A DNA stretch of 64,000 nt. It comes from Serratia marcescens subsp. marcescens ATCC 13880. GTDB lineage: Bacteria > Pseudomonadota > Gammaproteobacteria > Enterobacterales > Enterobacteriaceae. Shown here one piece after another: positions 37,221-47,668 of the stretch (positions are counted from its first letter, which is position 1; every line of letters starts with the position of its first letter). The translations under genes were made by a program, and so were the position numbers. The notes under the pieces are model-generated. The model worked only from the letters and a program-made list of their open reading frames with translations, did no database searches and was not told the origin of the DNA. The DNA lies in the NCBI RefSeq assembly GCF_017299535.1, contig NZ_CP071238.1, positions 3,472,001 to 3,536,000 of the forward strand, given 5' to 3'.

Positions 37221-39068
37221 CTACAGTCCTTTGATGCGCTGCTCGTATTCCGCGATGCTCTCGGCGTAGTAGCGGTTAGGCGCCGCAAAGTTGCCCACCA
37301 TCACTTCGATGAGGTACGGCCCCGGATGTTTCGCCGCGGCGTCGAGGGCTTCGTCCAGATCCTCCAGCGTCTCCGCCTTCGCGGAGGCGACCCCCAGGCT
37401 GTTGGCAAACGCTTTCCAGTCATGGTTGGGCAAGGCGGTATAGTCGGCGGAAATGCCGCGATTTTGCAGCGTGTCGATGTGCATGGCGCCGTGCGCGCTG
37501 TTGTTCATCACCACGAACACCACCTTCACACCATAGCGCGCGGCGGTCTGAATTTCGATGCCGTGCATCAGCATGCAACCGTCGCCTGTCACCACGACGC
37601 AATCCCGCTGCGGTGCCGCCAGCTTGATGCCGATGCCCGCGCAAATGGCCCACCCCATCGGCGCCAGGGAGCTGGAGGTGTGATAATCCCCCCGCCCGGC
37701 CGCCAGCCAGTGATGCGCCATGAAAATGCGGTGTGCGCCCGAATCGACCACGACGTTGGTATCCGGATTCATGCGGCTGCGAATGTGTTTAATCGCATCG
37801 CCGGGATACAGCCGGCTTTCGCCCTGGGCGATGCGCGCCTGCAACGTCGGCTGCGGCTGTTCCAGCGGCAGTGCGCGAACCCCTTCCAACCAGGCGTCAC
37901 GCAAGTGAGCCGCGTCGCCAAGCCGCGCGTCCTCATCGCCAACCGCGGCCAACAAACAGTGCAACGTACCGCTCAGGCTGGAAAATATCTGCAGATCCGG
38001 CTGGTAATGCGAGCTCACTTTGTCGAAGTCTTCGTCGATCGCCACCAGCGTTTTATTGCCGTGCAGTCTCGGGTTCCAGTTCAGACTGTCGCGCTGGCTG
38101 AGATCGCAGCCCAGCACCAGCAGCACGTCGACGCCTTCACCGTTGAGGGTTTCTACCGCGCGGGCATGCCCGGCAAAACCGTAGACCCCTAATGCCAGGG
38201 CGTGCCCTTCGGGAAACGCGCCCTTGCCGGACAACGTCGTGGCGACAGGCAAGCGGTATTTTTCCGCTACCCGCAACAACAGCGCGGCATCCTGCGGATT
38301 GTTCATCCGGTTGCCCACCAGGCAGGCGACGTTCAGGCCGCGCAGCAGATAATCATGCAGCAGCTGTTCCACCGCTTGCACATCCACGGCCGCTTCACGG
38401 TGCTGCGGCACTCGCTCAGGCTGGTCGCGACGATCGCCGAACGCGGTTTTCTTCTGCATGTCGACCGGCACGCTCAGATAGGCGCGCCCTTTCCGCTGTG
38501 GGTTCAGACTGGAGAGGCTGCGGCGCAGCTCATGCTGCAAGGTCAGGTTGTTTTTCGTTTCTATCGCGGCGCAAAGCAACGGTTTGACGATGGTCAGCTC
38601 ATCGATGCCGCTGTTGCTGCCGTCCTGAAAAGCGCCCTGCGCCTCGTGATAGGTGGCGATGCTGCCGGCCAGGTACAGCACGGGGATCTTATCGGCTTGC
38701 GCGGCGGCCATCGCCGGCAGGAAATTCATGGTGCCGGGGCCTGAAATGCCCAAGCAGACGCCAAACTTTCGGCTGGCGCGGGCATAGCCATCGGCCATAA
38801 ATCCGCATGCGGTTTCATGGGCACCGACGATGCCGACAATCTCGGAACGGTCAATAGAAGTGATTAACGGGTAAACCAGTTTGCCGGGGACCAAAAAGAT
38901 ATGTTGAATGCCGCGCGCTGCAAGGCCTTGAATAATGATATCGGCGTTGTTGCGTTCCATCTTCTCGGCGCCTGGCGCCACGGTAACTCTGACTCCGTCC
39001 TCCGTCGCCAGCGCAACGGGGGGGCACAGCATCTCTGCGTGAGACTCCATTTTTTTATATCCAGTCAT
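37221..39068 (-). CDS. Thiamine-diphosphate-dependent enzyme, acetolactate-synthase-like
   Basis: This 615-residue protein has the three-domain layout of the acetolactate synthase family. The Pyr domain holds IFLVPGKLVYPLITS and the catalytic Glu85 in GAHETACGFMADGYA. A central transhydrogenase-like domain follows. The PP domain has the cofactor motif GDGCMLMHGIE (495-505) ending in VVMNNS (522-523). It lacks clear hallmarks that would fix it as biosynthetic acetolactate synthase, and no regulatory-subunit gene is nearby. It could be a decarboxylase or carboligase. The ATG at 39068 gives about 36 extra residues before the domain; starts at 39050 or 38960 are possible. It heads a five-gene run and is divergent from a LysR gene. 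Confidence 0.8.
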   Translation of the reverse strand: MTGYKKMESHAEMLCPPVALATEDGVRVTVAPGAEKMERNNADIIIQGLAARGIQHIFLVPGKLVYPLITSIDRSEIVGIVGAHETACGFMADGYARASRKFGVCLGISGPGTMNFLPAMAAAQADKIPVLYLAGSIATYHEAQGAFQDGSNSGIDELTIVKPLLCAAIETKNNLTLQHELRRSLSSLNPQRKGRAYLSVPVDMQKKTAFGDRRDQPERVPQHREAAVDVQAVEQLLHDYLLRGLNVACLVGNRMNNPQDAALLLRVAEKYRLPVATTLSGKGAFPEGHALALGVYGFAGHARAVETLNGEGVDVLLVLGCDLSQRDSLNWNPRLHGNKTLVAIDEDFDKVSSHYQPDLQIFSSLSGTLHCLLAAVGDEDARLGDAAHLRDAWLEGVRALPLEQPQPTLQARIAQGESRLYPGDAIKHIRSRMNPDTNVVVDSGAHRIFMAHHWLAAGRGDYHTSSSLAPMGWAICAGIGIKLAAPQRDCVVVTGDGCMLMHGIEIQTAARYGVKVVFVVMNNSAHGAMHIDTLQNRGISADYTALPNHDWKAFANSLGVASAKAETLEDLDEALDAAAKHPGPYLIEVMVGNFAAPNRYYAESIAEYEQRIKGL

Positions 39069-39138
39069 ATCATCGTGAGCTAACTTGATTCAGAGTCGAT
39101 CCCACTTGGCGGTCGCCCAGAAATAACGGGAACCGGCT

Positions 39139-39220
39139 CTTATTCGTATTGCTTATGCATTAGGGTAGCCTTGGTGTAAAATATGCGTCGGGTCGCAGCA
39201 TAAGCGCCGATAAGAATAAG
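39139..39220. promoter_or_regulatory. Nested inverted repeats between the thiamine-diphosphate enzyme and lysR
   Basis: CTTATTC (39139-39145) and GCTTATGC (39151-39158) on one side are mirrored by GCATAAGC (39198-39205) and GAATAAG (39214-39220) on the other. The set is symmetric around 39179. It lies in the 329-base divergent spacer, so it is a good candidate for the LysR binding region. No regulator site consensus is known for it. The rest of the spacer is AT-rich and has a GGAGG ribosome-binding site before lysR. Confidence 0.5.
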
Positions 39221-39397
39221 CATTACCAGACAAAAATAAAGGTGCAAAACCGCTTCACGGTGATGCATTTATACATATCCTGAAACATTATAAATAATGA
39301 TGATACGAAGCATTTTTTTCGGTCCCCACACCAGAATAAACACCGCATCACACCGCTTCCTTCCCCCTCCCGCCAGTCTGTACAGAGGAGGTGCGCA

Positions 39398-40270
39398 ATG
39401 AACTGGGACGACGCCCGATTTTTTCTCGCCGTTGCGCGCTGCGGCACGCTACGCAAAGCCGCCAGCCAGCTGCATGTCGATCAGGCGACCGTCGGCCGAC
39501 GGCTCTCCGCTTTCGAAGATGCGCTCGGCTCCAAGCTGTTTATCCGCACGCCGAAATCCTTCGCCCTCAGCCCGCTGGGGGAAGAAATGCTGGCGGACGT
39601 GATGAAGATGGAAAATGCGGTGCAGGCGATCAACCGTAAAGCCGCCAGCGGTGACGAAAGCCTGTGCGGCAACGTGCGCATCGCCACTACCGATACCCTG
39701 GCCGAAGCCTTCGTGATGCCGGCGCTGCAAGATCTGCGGGAACGCTATCCGGCCATCACCGTCACGCTGCTGACGGCGGTCAACATCGCCGATATTTCTT
39801 ACCACGGCGCAGATCTGGCGATCCGCGGCGCCCGTCCCGATGACGATGAGCTGATCATCAAACGGTTAGCCACCATCGAAATGGGCCTGTACGCCACTCA
39901 GCACTATTTGGCGCGGCGCGGCATGCCGGTCAAGGGCGAGCAGTTGCGCGGCCACGATCTGCTGATGTTCCCGCGCGAGCTGGTGCCGCGCCACTGGAAC
40001 AATTTCTGCGGCGAGGCTCTGCACGAGCCCAACGTCGTGCTGCAATGCAATTCGCAGCTGCTGCTGCGTTCCGCCACTCGCAGCGGGCTGGGCATCGGCC
40101 TGCTCTCCGCTTTTTTGGCGGACAAAGACCCGGAACTGGTGCGCCTGTTCCCGGAGAACAAGGACTGGGTGGATATCTGGCTGGTGCTGCACCCCGATTT
40201 GCAACGCGCCGCCCGCGTGCGCGCGGTGGTGCAGGCGCTGGAAACGTCGTTTAGCGCCCATTACGGCTGA
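39398..40270 (+). CDS. LysR-family transcriptional regulator
   Basis: This 290-residue protein is a LysR-type regulator. The N-terminal winged helix-turn-helix is clear ([35 protein letters not shown] in the first 40 residues), and it is followed by the periplasmic-binding-protein-like sensing domain. The start ATG at 39398 has a strong GAGGAGG Shine-Dalgarno. It is divergent from the thiamine-diphosphate enzyme, the usual arrangement for a LysR regulator and its target. The inverted repeats between them support this. The ligand is unknown, perhaps the substrate of that enzyme. It ends at a hairpin shared with nuoN. Confidence 0.88.
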   Translation: MNWDDARFFLAVARCGTLRKAASQLHVDQATVGRRLSAFEDALGSKLFIRTPKSFALSPLGEEMLADVMKMENAVQAINRKAASGDESLCGNVRIATTDTLAEAFVMPALQDLRERYPAITVTLLTAVNIADISYHGADLAIRGARPDDDELIIKRLATIEMGLYATQHYLARRGMPVKGEQLRGHDLLMFPRELVPRHWNNFCGEALHEPNVVLQCNSQLLLRSATRSGLGIGLLSAFLADKDPELVRLFPENKDWVDIWLVLHPDLQRAARVRAVVQALETSFSAHYG

Positions 40271-40286
40271 GCGCCGTTTCGCCCAT

Positions 40287-40314
40287 AAAAAAAGGCCGCC
40301 GAAGCGACCTTTTT
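40287..40314. terminator. Bidirectional terminator between lysR and nuoN
   Basis: A stem AAAGGCCGC / GCGACCTTT with one mismatch and loop CGAA has A and T runs on both sides. It lies between the convergent ends of lysR and the nuo operon. Confidence 0.8.
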
Positions 40315-40330
40315 ACTGTCTGAAGCGTTA

Positions 40331-41788
40331 TCAGAACGTCGGCTGCGCCATCTGCACCAGCGAAATCAGCGGCTGCGGATAAACACCCAACAGCAGCACC
40401 AGCGCGGCGGAGATCAGCACCACGACGCCACCGGCGGTCAACGCCCAGTTGTTCGGGGTGTCGCGCTGCAGCGATTCCGGCGCGCTGAGGAACAGGCTGA
40501 CGGTCACGCGCAGGTAGTAGTACAGGCCGATGGCGCTGCCTACCACGACTGCGCCGGTCAGCCACCACAGGTGTGCGCTGACGCCCATTGCGATCACGAA
40601 GAACTTACCGATAAAGCCCAGCGTCATCGGAATACCGGCCAGCGACAGCATCATCACCGTCATCACCGCGGACAAGATTGGCTTATGCCAGAACAGGCCG
40701 CGGTAAGAGAACAGCGAATCCGCATCCGGGCCGCGGTATGGGCTGGACATCAGGCTGACCACGCCGAAGGCGCCCAGGCTGCTGAACAGGTAACCGGCCA
40801 GATAAACGCCGGCGGTTTCCAGCGACAGCTGATGGGTTTGCACCGCAATCAGCGCCACCAGCAGGTAGCCCAGGTGAGCGATCGACGAGTAACCCAGCAG
40901 ACGCTTGATGTTGGTCTGGCTGATGGCCATCAGGTTGCCGAACAAGATAGAACAGAACGCGATGATCGACAGCACCAGGCGCAGCGCTTCGTTGTCGGCG
41001 GCCGGGGCATACAGGAACAGACGCATCACGACCGCGAAGATCGCGATCTTGCTGGCGGTCGCCAGGAAGGTCGAAACCGGCGCAGGCGCGCCCTGATACA
41101 CGTCCGGCGTCCACAGTTGGAACGGCACCAGCGACAGCTTGAAGCCCAGACCGACGATCATCATGCCCATGCCGGCCAGGATCAGCGGCTGGTGCATCAT
41201 GTTTTCCTGCAGGCTCTTGCCGAGGCCGGCCAGCGACAGATCGCCGGATTCGGCGTACAGCAGCGCCATGCCGAACAGCAAGAACGACGACGCGGCGGCG
41301 GACAGCAGCATGTACTTGATGGCGGCTTCCAGCGGGCGCTTCTGGCGATAGGCGTAGCCCACCAGGCCGAACAGCGGCAGCGAGATAAGCTCAATGCCGA
41401 TGAACAGCGAAGCCAGATGGTTGGCGCTCGCCAGCAGGATGCCGCCCATGGCGGCGATCAGCACCAGCAGGTAGAACTCTTCGCGGTTATCCGGATAGCC
41501 GACCAGCCACGGATAGGCGAAGGTGCAGGTCGCCAGACTCGCCAGCAGCACCAGCCCGGTGTAGAACATCGAGTAGCCGTCAACCCGCAGCAGCGGGGTG
41601 ACGTCCATTGGGCCTGCCTGGCCGACAAAGTACAGCGAAAGCAGCGCCAGGTTGAGACCGATCACGGTCAGGGTGGCGTTGATAAAGTGGTCGCGTCGCC
41701 ACGCAATGCCTAGCATCACAACCACCACCGTCAATCCGACGATCAACAGCGGCAGCAGTGCGATCAGTTGTTGAGGAGTTATTGTCAT
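40331..41788 (-). CDS. nuoN: NADH:quinone oxidoreductase subunit N
   Basis: NuoN is one of three antiporter-like proton-pumping membrane subunits of complex I. The 485-residue protein has about 14 transmembrane helices. Charged residues are kept in the hydrophobic core, as in the half-channel stretches [23 protein letters not shown] helix region and [20 protein letters not shown]. It is the last gene of the operon, six bases after nuoM, and ends at a terminator shared with lysR. The start ATG at 41788 is preceded by GAGGAGTTATT. Confidence 0.98.
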   Translation of the reverse strand: MTITPQQLIALLPLLIVGLTVVVVMLGIAWRRDHFINATLTVIGLNLALLSLYFVGQAGPMDVTPLLRVDGYSMFYTGLVLLASLATCTFAYPWLVGYPDNREEFYLLVLIAAMGGILLASANHLASLFIGIELISLPLFGLVGYAYRQKRPLEAAIKYMLLSAAASSFLLFGMALLYAESGDLSLAGLGKSLQENMMHQPLILAGMGMMIVGLGFKLSLVPFQLWTPDVYQGAPAPVSTFLATASKIAIFAVVMRLFLYAPAADNEALRLVLSIIAFCSILFGNLMAISQTNIKRLLGYSSIAHLGYLLVALIAVQTHQLSLETAGVYLAGYLFSSLGAFGVVSLMSSPYRGPDADSLFSYRGLFWHKPILSAVMTVMMLSLAGIPMTLGFIGKFFVIAMGVSAHLWWLTGAVVVGSAIGLYYYLRVTVSLFLSAPESLQRDTPNNWALTAGGVVVLISAALVLLLGVYPQPLISLVQMAQPTF

Positions 41789-41794
41789 GGCGAA

Positions 41795-43324
41795 TTACGG
41801 CCTTGTTGTTGAAATTGCTGAAACTGACGAACCAAACCAGTGTTGCACGTTGCTCATCGCCGCGTTGGAAGTATCCAGAATCGGCTGCGGGTAAACCCCC
41901 AGCAGAACCAGCAACACCACCAGCAGCAGAATGATGAACAATTCGCGCGCGGTCATGCCCTGCAGCGGCTGGTCTGACTTAGGCGCACCGTAGTAAGCGC
42001 GCTGCATCATGATCAGCGAGTAAACCGAAGCGAACACCAGACCGAAGGTGGAGATCACGGTGATCACCGGCACCACCTGGTAGCTGCCGAACAGAATCAT
42101 GAATTCGCCGACGAAGTTACCGGTACCCGGCATCCCCAGCGTAGCCACGGCGAAGAACAGCGACAGCGCAGGGATGAACTTGATACGCCCCCACAGGCCG
42201 CCCATCTGACGCATGTCGCGGGTGTGCAGACGCTCATACAGCTGGCCGCAGATGATAAACATACCGGCGGCGGACAGACCGTGCGCGATCATCTGGATCA
42301 CGGCGCCCTGGTAAGCCAGCTGGCTGCCGGTGTAGATGGCGATCAGCACGAAGCCCATGTGCGATACCGAGGTGTAGGCGATAAGACGCTTGATATCGGT
42401 CTGCGCGAACGCCATCCAGGCGCCGTAGAAGATGCCGACCACGCCCAGCCACATGGCGATTGGCGCAAACTCGTGCGAAGCCTCAGGGAACAGCGGCAGG
42501 CTGAAACGCAGCAGGCCGTAGGCCGCGGTTTTCAGCAAGATGCCCGCCAGGTCGACAGAACCTGCGGTCGGCGCCTGGCTGTGCGCGTCCGGCAACCAGC
42601 CGTGCAGCGGCACCACCGGCATTTTCACCGCGAAGGCGATGAAGAAGCCCAGCATCAGCAGATATTGCACGTTGTGGGACATCGGCGTTTGCAGCAGGTC
42701 TTCGTAATCAAAGGTCCACACGCCGGTGGCGTTGTAGTGCACGAACACCAGGCCCAGGATCGCAATCAGCATCACCAGACCGCTGGCCTGGGTGTAGATA
42801 AAGAACTTGGTCGCCGCGGTGATGCGGGTTTTACCGTCCGACGCCTTGTGGCCCCACAGCGCGATCAGGAAGTACATCGGCACCAACATCATTTCCCAGA
42901 AGAAGAAGAACAGGAACATGTCGATGGCGAGGAACACGCCGATAACGCCGCCCAGGATCCACAGCAGGTTGAGGTGGAAGAAGCCCTGATATTTCTGGAT
43001 TTCACGCCAGGAACAGAGGATCGCCAGCACGCCCAGCAGACCGGTCAACACCACCATCAGCAGCGACAGACCGTCCAGCGCCAGGTGGATGGAGATGCCG
43101 AAGCGCGGGATCCACGGCAGCAGGAATTCGCTCTGCCACTGCGGAATGCCTTTCGGCGTGGTCAATGTATAGCCGCCCTGCATCCACAGCTGCAGAGAGA
43201 GCGCCAACGTCAGCCCCATTGCGATCAGCGCTATCCAGCGCGGCACCTTAGTACCGAAGCGCTCAAGCTGCCAGCACAGCAGACCGCCGATAAAGGGGAT
43301 AAGAATTAGCCAAGGTAATAGCAT
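41795..43324 (-). CDS. nuoM: NADH:quinone oxidoreductase subunit M
   Basis: NuoM is the middle antiporter-like proton-pumping subunit of complex I. The 509-residue protein has about 14 transmembrane helices. The conserved pumping residues lie in FFFFWEMMLVPMYFLIALWG, which carries the conserved Glu, and in AFAVKMPVVPLHGWLPDAHS, with the conserved Lys. Its gene starts 95 bases after nuoL, a gap that contains a strong hairpin, and nuoN follows at once. The ends match the E. coli protein. Confidence 0.99.
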   Translation of the reverse strand: MLLPWLILIPFIGGLLCWQLERFGTKVPRWIALIAMGLTLALSLQLWMQGGYTLTTPKGIPQWQSEFLLPWIPRFGISIHLALDGLSLLMVVLTGLLGVLAILCSWREIQKYQGFFHLNLLWILGGVIGVFLAIDMFLFFFFWEMMLVPMYFLIALWGHKASDGKTRITAATKFFIYTQASGLVMLIAILGLVFVHYNATGVWTFDYEDLLQTPMSHNVQYLLMLGFFIAFAVKMPVVPLHGWLPDAHSQAPTAGSVDLAGILLKTAAYGLLRFSLPLFPEASHEFAPIAMWLGVVGIFYGAWMAFAQTDIKRLIAYTSVSHMGFVLIAIYTGSQLAYQGAVIQMIAHGLSAAGMFIICGQLYERLHTRDMRQMGGLWGRIKFIPALSLFFAVATLGMPGTGNFVGEFMILFGSYQVVPVITVISTFGLVFASVYSLIMMQRAYYGAPKSDQPLQGMTARELFIILLLVVLLVLLGVYPQPILDTSNAAMSNVQHWFGSSVSAISTTRP

Positions 43325-43366
43325 GGCGTTTTGTGTCCCTTATACGAATAATTTCAAACTTTGTAC

Positions 43367-43387
43367 GTAGCGCCTGCCCGGCGCTAC
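43367..43387 (-). other. Intercistronic hairpin between nuoL and nuoM
   Basis: A perfect 8-base stem GTAGCGCC / GGCGCTAC with a 5-base loop lies in the only larger gap of the distal nuo operon. No T run follows on the minus strand, so it is not a terminator. An RNA processing or stability role is likely. Confidence 0.6.
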
Positions 43388-43419
43388 GCCCGAAAAATGC
43401 GTCTGTTTAAATTATTCAA

Positions 43420-45267
43420 TTAAACCAAAATCAACAGAGCCAATACGACCACTGCACCCACACCCATAGACGCTATATACCAACGCACCTGGCCGTTCTC
43501 GCTCACCGTCAGACCGCGGTTCCCCCAGCGGGAGAAGACGGCCGGCAGGTTCATCAGCGAGTTCAGCGGATCGCGCTGCAGCAGCTTCGCAATGCCCAGG
43601 TACGGCTTGACGAACACTTTGTCATACAGCCAGTCGAAGCCCCAGGCATGGAACCACCAGGTCGAGAAGAAACGACCCGGCGCGCTGTTGGCGATGCTGT
43701 TGACCAGGCTGCGTTTGCCCAGCCACAGCGCGGCCGCCAGCAGAATGCCGACGATAGCCACCACGCCGGAGGTGATTTCCAGCGTCAGCACGCTGCCGTG
43801 CGCCAGTTCGGTCGTCTCCGGCAGCACGCCCTGCAACGGCGGCACGATCATCGCGCCGACGAAGGTGGACAGCACCAGCAGAACCAGCAGCGGCAGGTGG
43901 TGAGTGATGCCTTTACCGGCATGCGCTTTGATTTTCTCTTCGCCATGGAACACGATGAAAATCATACGGAAGGTGTACAGCGAGGTCATGAACGCACCGA
44001 CCAGGCCGGCAACCATCAGGTTGATGTGGCCGTTAGCCATCGCGCCCGCCAGGATCTCGTCCTTACTGAAGAAGCCGGCCGTGACCAGCGGCAACGCGGA
44101 CAGCGCCGCGCCACCCACCAGGAAGCAGACGTACACCAGCGGGATGCTCTTGCGCAGACCGCCCATCTTGAAGATGTTTTGCTCGTGGTGGCAAGCCAGG
44201 ATCACCGAACCGGACGACAGGAACAGCAGCGCCTTGAAGAACGCGTGGGTCATCAGGTGGAAGATCGCCGCGTCCCATGCCTGCACGCCCAGCGCCAGGA
44301 ACATGTAACCGATCTGGCTCATGGTGGAGTAAGCGAGCACGCGCTTGATGTCGGTCTGCACCAGCGCGGCGAAGCCGGCCAGCATCAGAGTGACCGCACC
44401 GACGATGCCCACCAGGTGCAGCACTTCCGGCGCCATCAGGAACAGGCCGTGCGTGCGGGCGATCAGATAGACGCCCGCGGTCACCATGGTCGCCGCGTGG
44501 ATCAGTGCGGAAACCGGGGTTGGGCCCGCCATCGCGTCCGCCAACCAGGTTTGCAACGGCAGCTGCGCCGATTTACCGACCGCGCCGCCCAGCAGCATCA
44601 GGGTCGCCCAGGTGATGGCCGTATCGCCCACCGCCAGTTTCTGCGGCGCCAGGATCATCAGCTCGCGGATGTTCAGCGTGCCCAGCTCGTTGTAGAGGAT
44701 GAACAGCGCGAACGCCAGGAACACATCGCCCACGCGGGTGACGATAAAGGCTTTCATCGCCGCCGCGCCGTTGGCCGGATCTTTATAGTAGAAACCGATC
44801 AACAGGTAGCTGCACAGGCCCACGCCTTCCCAACCCAGATACATCAGCAGCAGGTTGTCCGCCAGCACCAATACCACCATGCTGGCGATAAACAGGTTGG
44901 TGTAAGCGAAGAAGCGCGAATAGCCCTCTTCACCGCGCATGTACCAGGAAGCGAACATGTGGATGAAGAAGCCGACGCCGGTGACCACCGACAGCATGGT
45001 CAGCGACAGGCCGTCCAGCACCAGGGTCACGCCGATATTGAAGTTGCCGACGGCCATCCAGGTCCACAGGCTTTGCTCGAACAGCTGCACGCCGGCGGCT
45101 TTCTGGGCGAAGAAATCCATCGCCACATACACCGTGACCAGCGCAGCCAGGCCGATAGAACCCACGCCGACGGTGGCCGCCGTGTTTTCAGACCAACGAC
45201 CGCGGGAAAATGCCAACAGCAGGAACCCGATCAGCGGTAGCAGAATTGTTAAATATAATAGGTTCAT
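43420..45267 (-). CDS. nuoL: NADH:quinone oxidoreductase subunit L
   Basis: NuoL is the outermost antiporter-like subunit of complex I, with a long lateral helix at its C-terminal end that runs along the membrane arm. The 615-residue protein has about 16 hydrophobic segments. Conserved charged residues occur in [19 protein letters not shown] and in [18 protein letters not shown]. The C-terminal part is the lateral helix and final anchor. The start overlaps the nuoK end by four bases, and the gene is followed by a 95-base gap to nuoM. Confidence 0.99.
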   Translation of the reverse strand: MNLLYLTILLPLIGFLLLAFSRGRWSENTAATVGVGSIGLAALVTVYVAMDFFAQKAAGVQLFEQSLWTWMAVGNFNIGVTLVLDGLSLTMLSVVTGVGFFIHMFASWYMRGEEGYSRFFAYTNLFIASMVVLVLADNLLLMYLGWEGVGLCSYLLIGFYYKDPANGAAAMKAFIVTRVGDVFLAFALFILYNELGTLNIRELMILAPQKLAVGDTAITWATLMLLGGAVGKSAQLPLQTWLADAMAGPTPVSALIHAATMVTAGVYLIARTHGLFLMAPEVLHLVGIVGAVTLMLAGFAALVQTDIKRVLAYSTMSQIGYMFLALGVQAWDAAIFHLMTHAFFKALLFLSSGSVILACHHEQNIFKMGGLRKSIPLVYVCFLVGGAALSALPLVTAGFFSKDEILAGAMANGHINLMVAGLVGAFMTSLYTFRMIFIVFHGEEKIKAHAGKGITHHLPLLVLLVLSTFVGAMIVPPLQGVLPETTELAHGSVLTLEITSGVVAIVGILLAAALWLGKRSLVNSIANSAPGRFFSTWWFHAWGFDWLYDKVFVKPYLGIAKLLQRDPLNSLMNLPAVFSRWGNRGLTVSENGQVRWYIASMGVGAVVVLALLILV

Positions 45268-45566
45268 CCGCGCATCTCACTGACAGTATCAATATTCAGG
45301 GTATGACGACGACGGTAGAGCTGCAGCAGCAGCGCCAGGCCGATACTGGCCTCGGCTGCCGCCAGGCTGATCGCCAGGATGTACATCACCTGCCCGTCCG
45401 CCTGGCCCCAGTAGCTTCCCGCCACGATAAACGCCAACGCCGCAGCGTTGATCATCACTTCCAGGCTGATCAGCATAAACAGCAGGTTGCGGCGCACCAG
45501 CAGCCCGGTCAACCCGAGCACAAACAGGATAGCCGCCAGGATCAGGCCGTGTTGAAGAGGGATCAT
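45264..45566 (-). CDS. nuoK: NADH:quinone oxidoreductase subunit K
   Basis: NuoK is a small complex I membrane subunit related to MrpC. The 100-residue protein has three transmembrane helices with two conserved buried glutamates, in [11 protein letters not shown] and in [12 protein letters not shown]. These residues are needed for coupled proton translocation in E. coli. The start overlaps the nuoJ end and the end overlaps the nuoL start, each by four bases, so the three are translationally coupled. Confidence 0.98.
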   Translation of the reverse strand: MIPLQHGLILAAILFVLGLTGLLVRRNLLFMLISLEVMINAAALAFIVAGSYWGQADGQVMYILAISLAAAEASIGLALLLQLYRRRHTLNIDTVSEMRG

Positions 45567-46120
45567 GCTTGCTCCTCCGATTTTCTTCTCGCCATTTCAC
45601 CACCCACCGGCGCGTTGCTCAGCACCTCGCCAGGCTTGTGCTCGCGGCCGATATGGAAGGCGACAACCAGACCCGCCAACAGCAGCATTGAAGCCAGCTC
45701 AACCGCCAGTACGTAAGGCCCGAACAGGCTGATGCCCACCGCCTTCGCGTCAACCATCTCACCGCTGATGCCCTGATCGGATACGCTGCGGATCGCAACG
45801 ATCAATACCACCAGCAGCGCCAGCGACAGCAGGCCAGGCCCGATCCACACCGTCGGCTTCATCCAGTCGCGCTCTTGCTGCTGCACGTTGCCGAGGTTAA
45901 GCATCATCACCACGAACACGAACAGCACCATGATGGCGCCCGCATAAACGATGATTTCCAACGCGGCGGCAAAGTAGGCGCCGAGAGAGAAGAAGACTGC
46001 CGAGATCGCCAATAACGAGACGATCAGATACAGCAGCGCATGCACAGGGTTGGTATGGGTGATCACGCGAATCGTCGCGGCCACCGCAATCAAACCTGCC
46101 AGATAAAATGCAATTTCCAT
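45563..46120 (-). CDS. nuoJ: NADH:quinone oxidoreductase subunit J
   Basis: NuoJ is a complex I membrane subunit with about five transmembrane helices. The product is 185 residues from the ATG at 46120, which gives the [14 protein letters not shown]-terminus of E. coli NuoJ. An in-frame upstream extension of 28 mostly Lys and Pro residues comes from nuoI sequence and is not used. Helix 3 contains the conserved [20 protein letters not shown], where a pi-bulge controls the link between quinone site and pumps. It lies 13 bases after nuoI and overlaps nuoK. Confidence 0.97.
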   Translation of the reverse strand: MEIAFYLAGLIAVAATIRVITHTNPVHALLYLIVSLLAISAVFFSLGAYFAAALEIIVYAGAIMVLFVFVVMMLNLGNVQQQERDWMKPTVWIGPGLLSLALLVVLIVAIRSVSDQGISGEMVDAKAVGISLFGPYVLAVELASMLLLAGLVVAFHIGREHKPGEVLSNAPVGGEMARRKSEEQA

Positions 46121-46133
46121 GCTTGCTGGCTCC

Positions 46134-46676
46134 TTAGGGCAACAGACCTTTGACGTCGATCGGTTTGGCTTCGTTTTCGGCTTCGCCTTTGGCTTTGCCG
46201 TCAATCGCCATACCGGCCATCCGGTAGAAGTTATATTCCGGATATTTACCCGGCCCCGAGATCAACAGATCCTCTTTTTCGTACACCAGATCCTGACGCT
46301 TGTACTCGCCCAGTTCGAAATCCGGCGTCAGCTGGATAGCGGTAGTTGGGCAAGCCTCTTCGCACAGGCCGCAGAAGATGCAGCGCGAGAAGTTGATGCG
46401 GAAGAACTCCGGATACCAACGACCGTCTTTCTGTTCTGCCTTTTGCAGCGAGATACAGCCGACCGGGCAGGCAACCGCACACAGGTTACAGGCGACGCAG
46501 CGCTCTTCGCCGTCCGGATCGCGCGTCAGCACGATGCGGCCGCGGTAGCGCGGCGGCAGGTAAACCGGTTCTTCCGGATACATCTGGGTTTCGCGCTTGG
46601 CGAAGGCATGCATGCCAATCATCCAAATGCTGCGCACCTGGGTGCCGAAACCAACCACTAACTCTTTCAATGTCAT
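46134..46676 (-). CDS. nuoI: NADH:quinone oxidoreductase subunit I
   Basis: NuoI carries two [4Fe-4S] clusters (N6a and N6b) that pass electrons to N2 in NuoB. The 180-residue protein has the two ferredoxin motifs [15 protein letters not shown] and [15 protein letters not shown]. The N-terminal amphipathic helices anchor it to the membrane arm. Start at 46676. The gene lies between nuoH (14-base gap) and nuoJ (13-base gap). It is cytoplasmic, in the peripheral arm. Confidence 0.99.
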   Translation of the reverse strand: MTLKELVVGFGTQVRSIWMIGMHAFAKRETQMYPEEPVYLPPRYRGRIVLTRDPDGEERCVACNLCAVACPVGCISLQKAEQKDGRWYPEFFRINFSRCIFCGLCEEACPTTAIQLTPDFELGEYKRQDLVYEKEDLLISGPGKYPEYNFYRMAGMAIDGKAKGEAENEAKPIDVKGLLP

Positions 46677-46690
46677 GGTTTATTCACCCC

Positions 46691-47668
46691 TTATTGAGCG
46701 TTGTACAAAATGACCGCGGCGGTTGCCAGCAGGTTCAGCAGCGTCAGCGGCAGGCACACTTTCCAGCCGAAGGACATCACCTGGTCATAACGCGGACGCG
46801 GCAGCGCGGCGCGGATCAGGATGAACATCATCATGAAGAAGGCCGTTTTCAACGCGAACCAGATGAATGGCGGCAGGAACGGACCCTGCCAGCCGCCGAA
46901 GAACAACGTCACAATCAGGGCGGACACGGTGACGATACCGATGTATTCCCCCACGAAGAACAGACCGAACTTCATGCCGGAATATTCGATGTGGTAACCG
47001 TCAGCCAGTTCCTGCTCGGCTTCCGGCTGGTCAAACGGGTGACGGTGACACACCGCCACGCCGGCGATCGCGAAGGTCACGAAGCCGAAGAACTGCGGAA
47101 TGACGTTCCAGACGTGCGCCTGAGATTCAACGATGGCCTGCATATTGAATGAATCCGCCTGCATCACCACGCCCATCAGCGACAGGCCGATGAACACTTC
47201 GTAGCTCAGGGTTTGCGCGGAGGCACGCATCGCGCCCAACAGCGAGTATTTGTTGTTGCTCGACCATCCGGCGAACAGCACGGCGTACACCGCCAGGCCG
47301 GCCATCATCAGGAAGAACAGAATACCGATGTTGAGATCGGACACCGCCCAGGTCGGGCTGACCGGCACGATGGCAAATGCCAGCAACAGAGAAGTAAAGG
47401 CGATCATCGGCGCCAGGGTGAAGATCACCCGGTCGGAGAATCTCGGCACCCAGTCTTCCTTGAAGAACATTTTGATCATGTCGGCGACCAGCTGCAGCGA
47501 GCCGCCCCAGCCTACGCGGTTCGGTCCGTAGCGGTTCTGGAACAGGCCGAGCAGACGGCGTTCGCCGAAGCTCATGAACGCCCCGCACGCCACGACCACC
47601 AACAGGATCACGACCGCTTTAAGAATGGCGATCAAGATGTCGATCACCTCAGGGGTAAACCAGCTCAT
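46691..47668 (-). CDS. nuoH: NADH:quinone oxidoreductase subunit H
   Basis: NuoH is the membrane subunit that holds the quinone entry chamber and links the peripheral arm to the proton pumps. The 325-residue protein has eight transmembrane helices. The conserved charged loops are [20 protein letters not shown] and the stretch with [20 protein letters not shown], the usual quinone-site loop. The start overlaps the nuoG end by four bases. This gene is one of the best conserved of the membrane arm. Confidence 0.99.
   Translation of the reverse strand: MSWFTPEVIDILIAILKAVVILLVVVACGAFMSFGERRLLGLFQNRYGPNRVGWGGSLQLVADMIKMFFKEDWVPRFSDRVIFTLAPMIAFTSLLLAFAIVPVSPTWAVSDLNIGILFFLMMAGLAVYAVLFAGWSSNNKYSLLGAMRASAQTLSYEVFIGLSLMGVVMQADSFNMQAIVESQAHVWNVIPQFFGFVTFAIAGVAVCHRHPFDQPEAEQELADGYHIEYSGMKFGLFFVGEYIGIVTVSALIVTLFFGGWQGPFLPPFIWFALKTAFFMMMFILIRAALPRPRYDQVMSFGWKVCLPLTLLNLLATAAVILYNAQ

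Noticed and set aside
43648..45240. A 530-codon open frame on the plus strand across nuoL
   Set aside because: Antisense to nuoL, composed mostly of Gln, His, Arg and Asp. Similar shadow frames occur across nuoN, nuoM, nuoG and nuoF.
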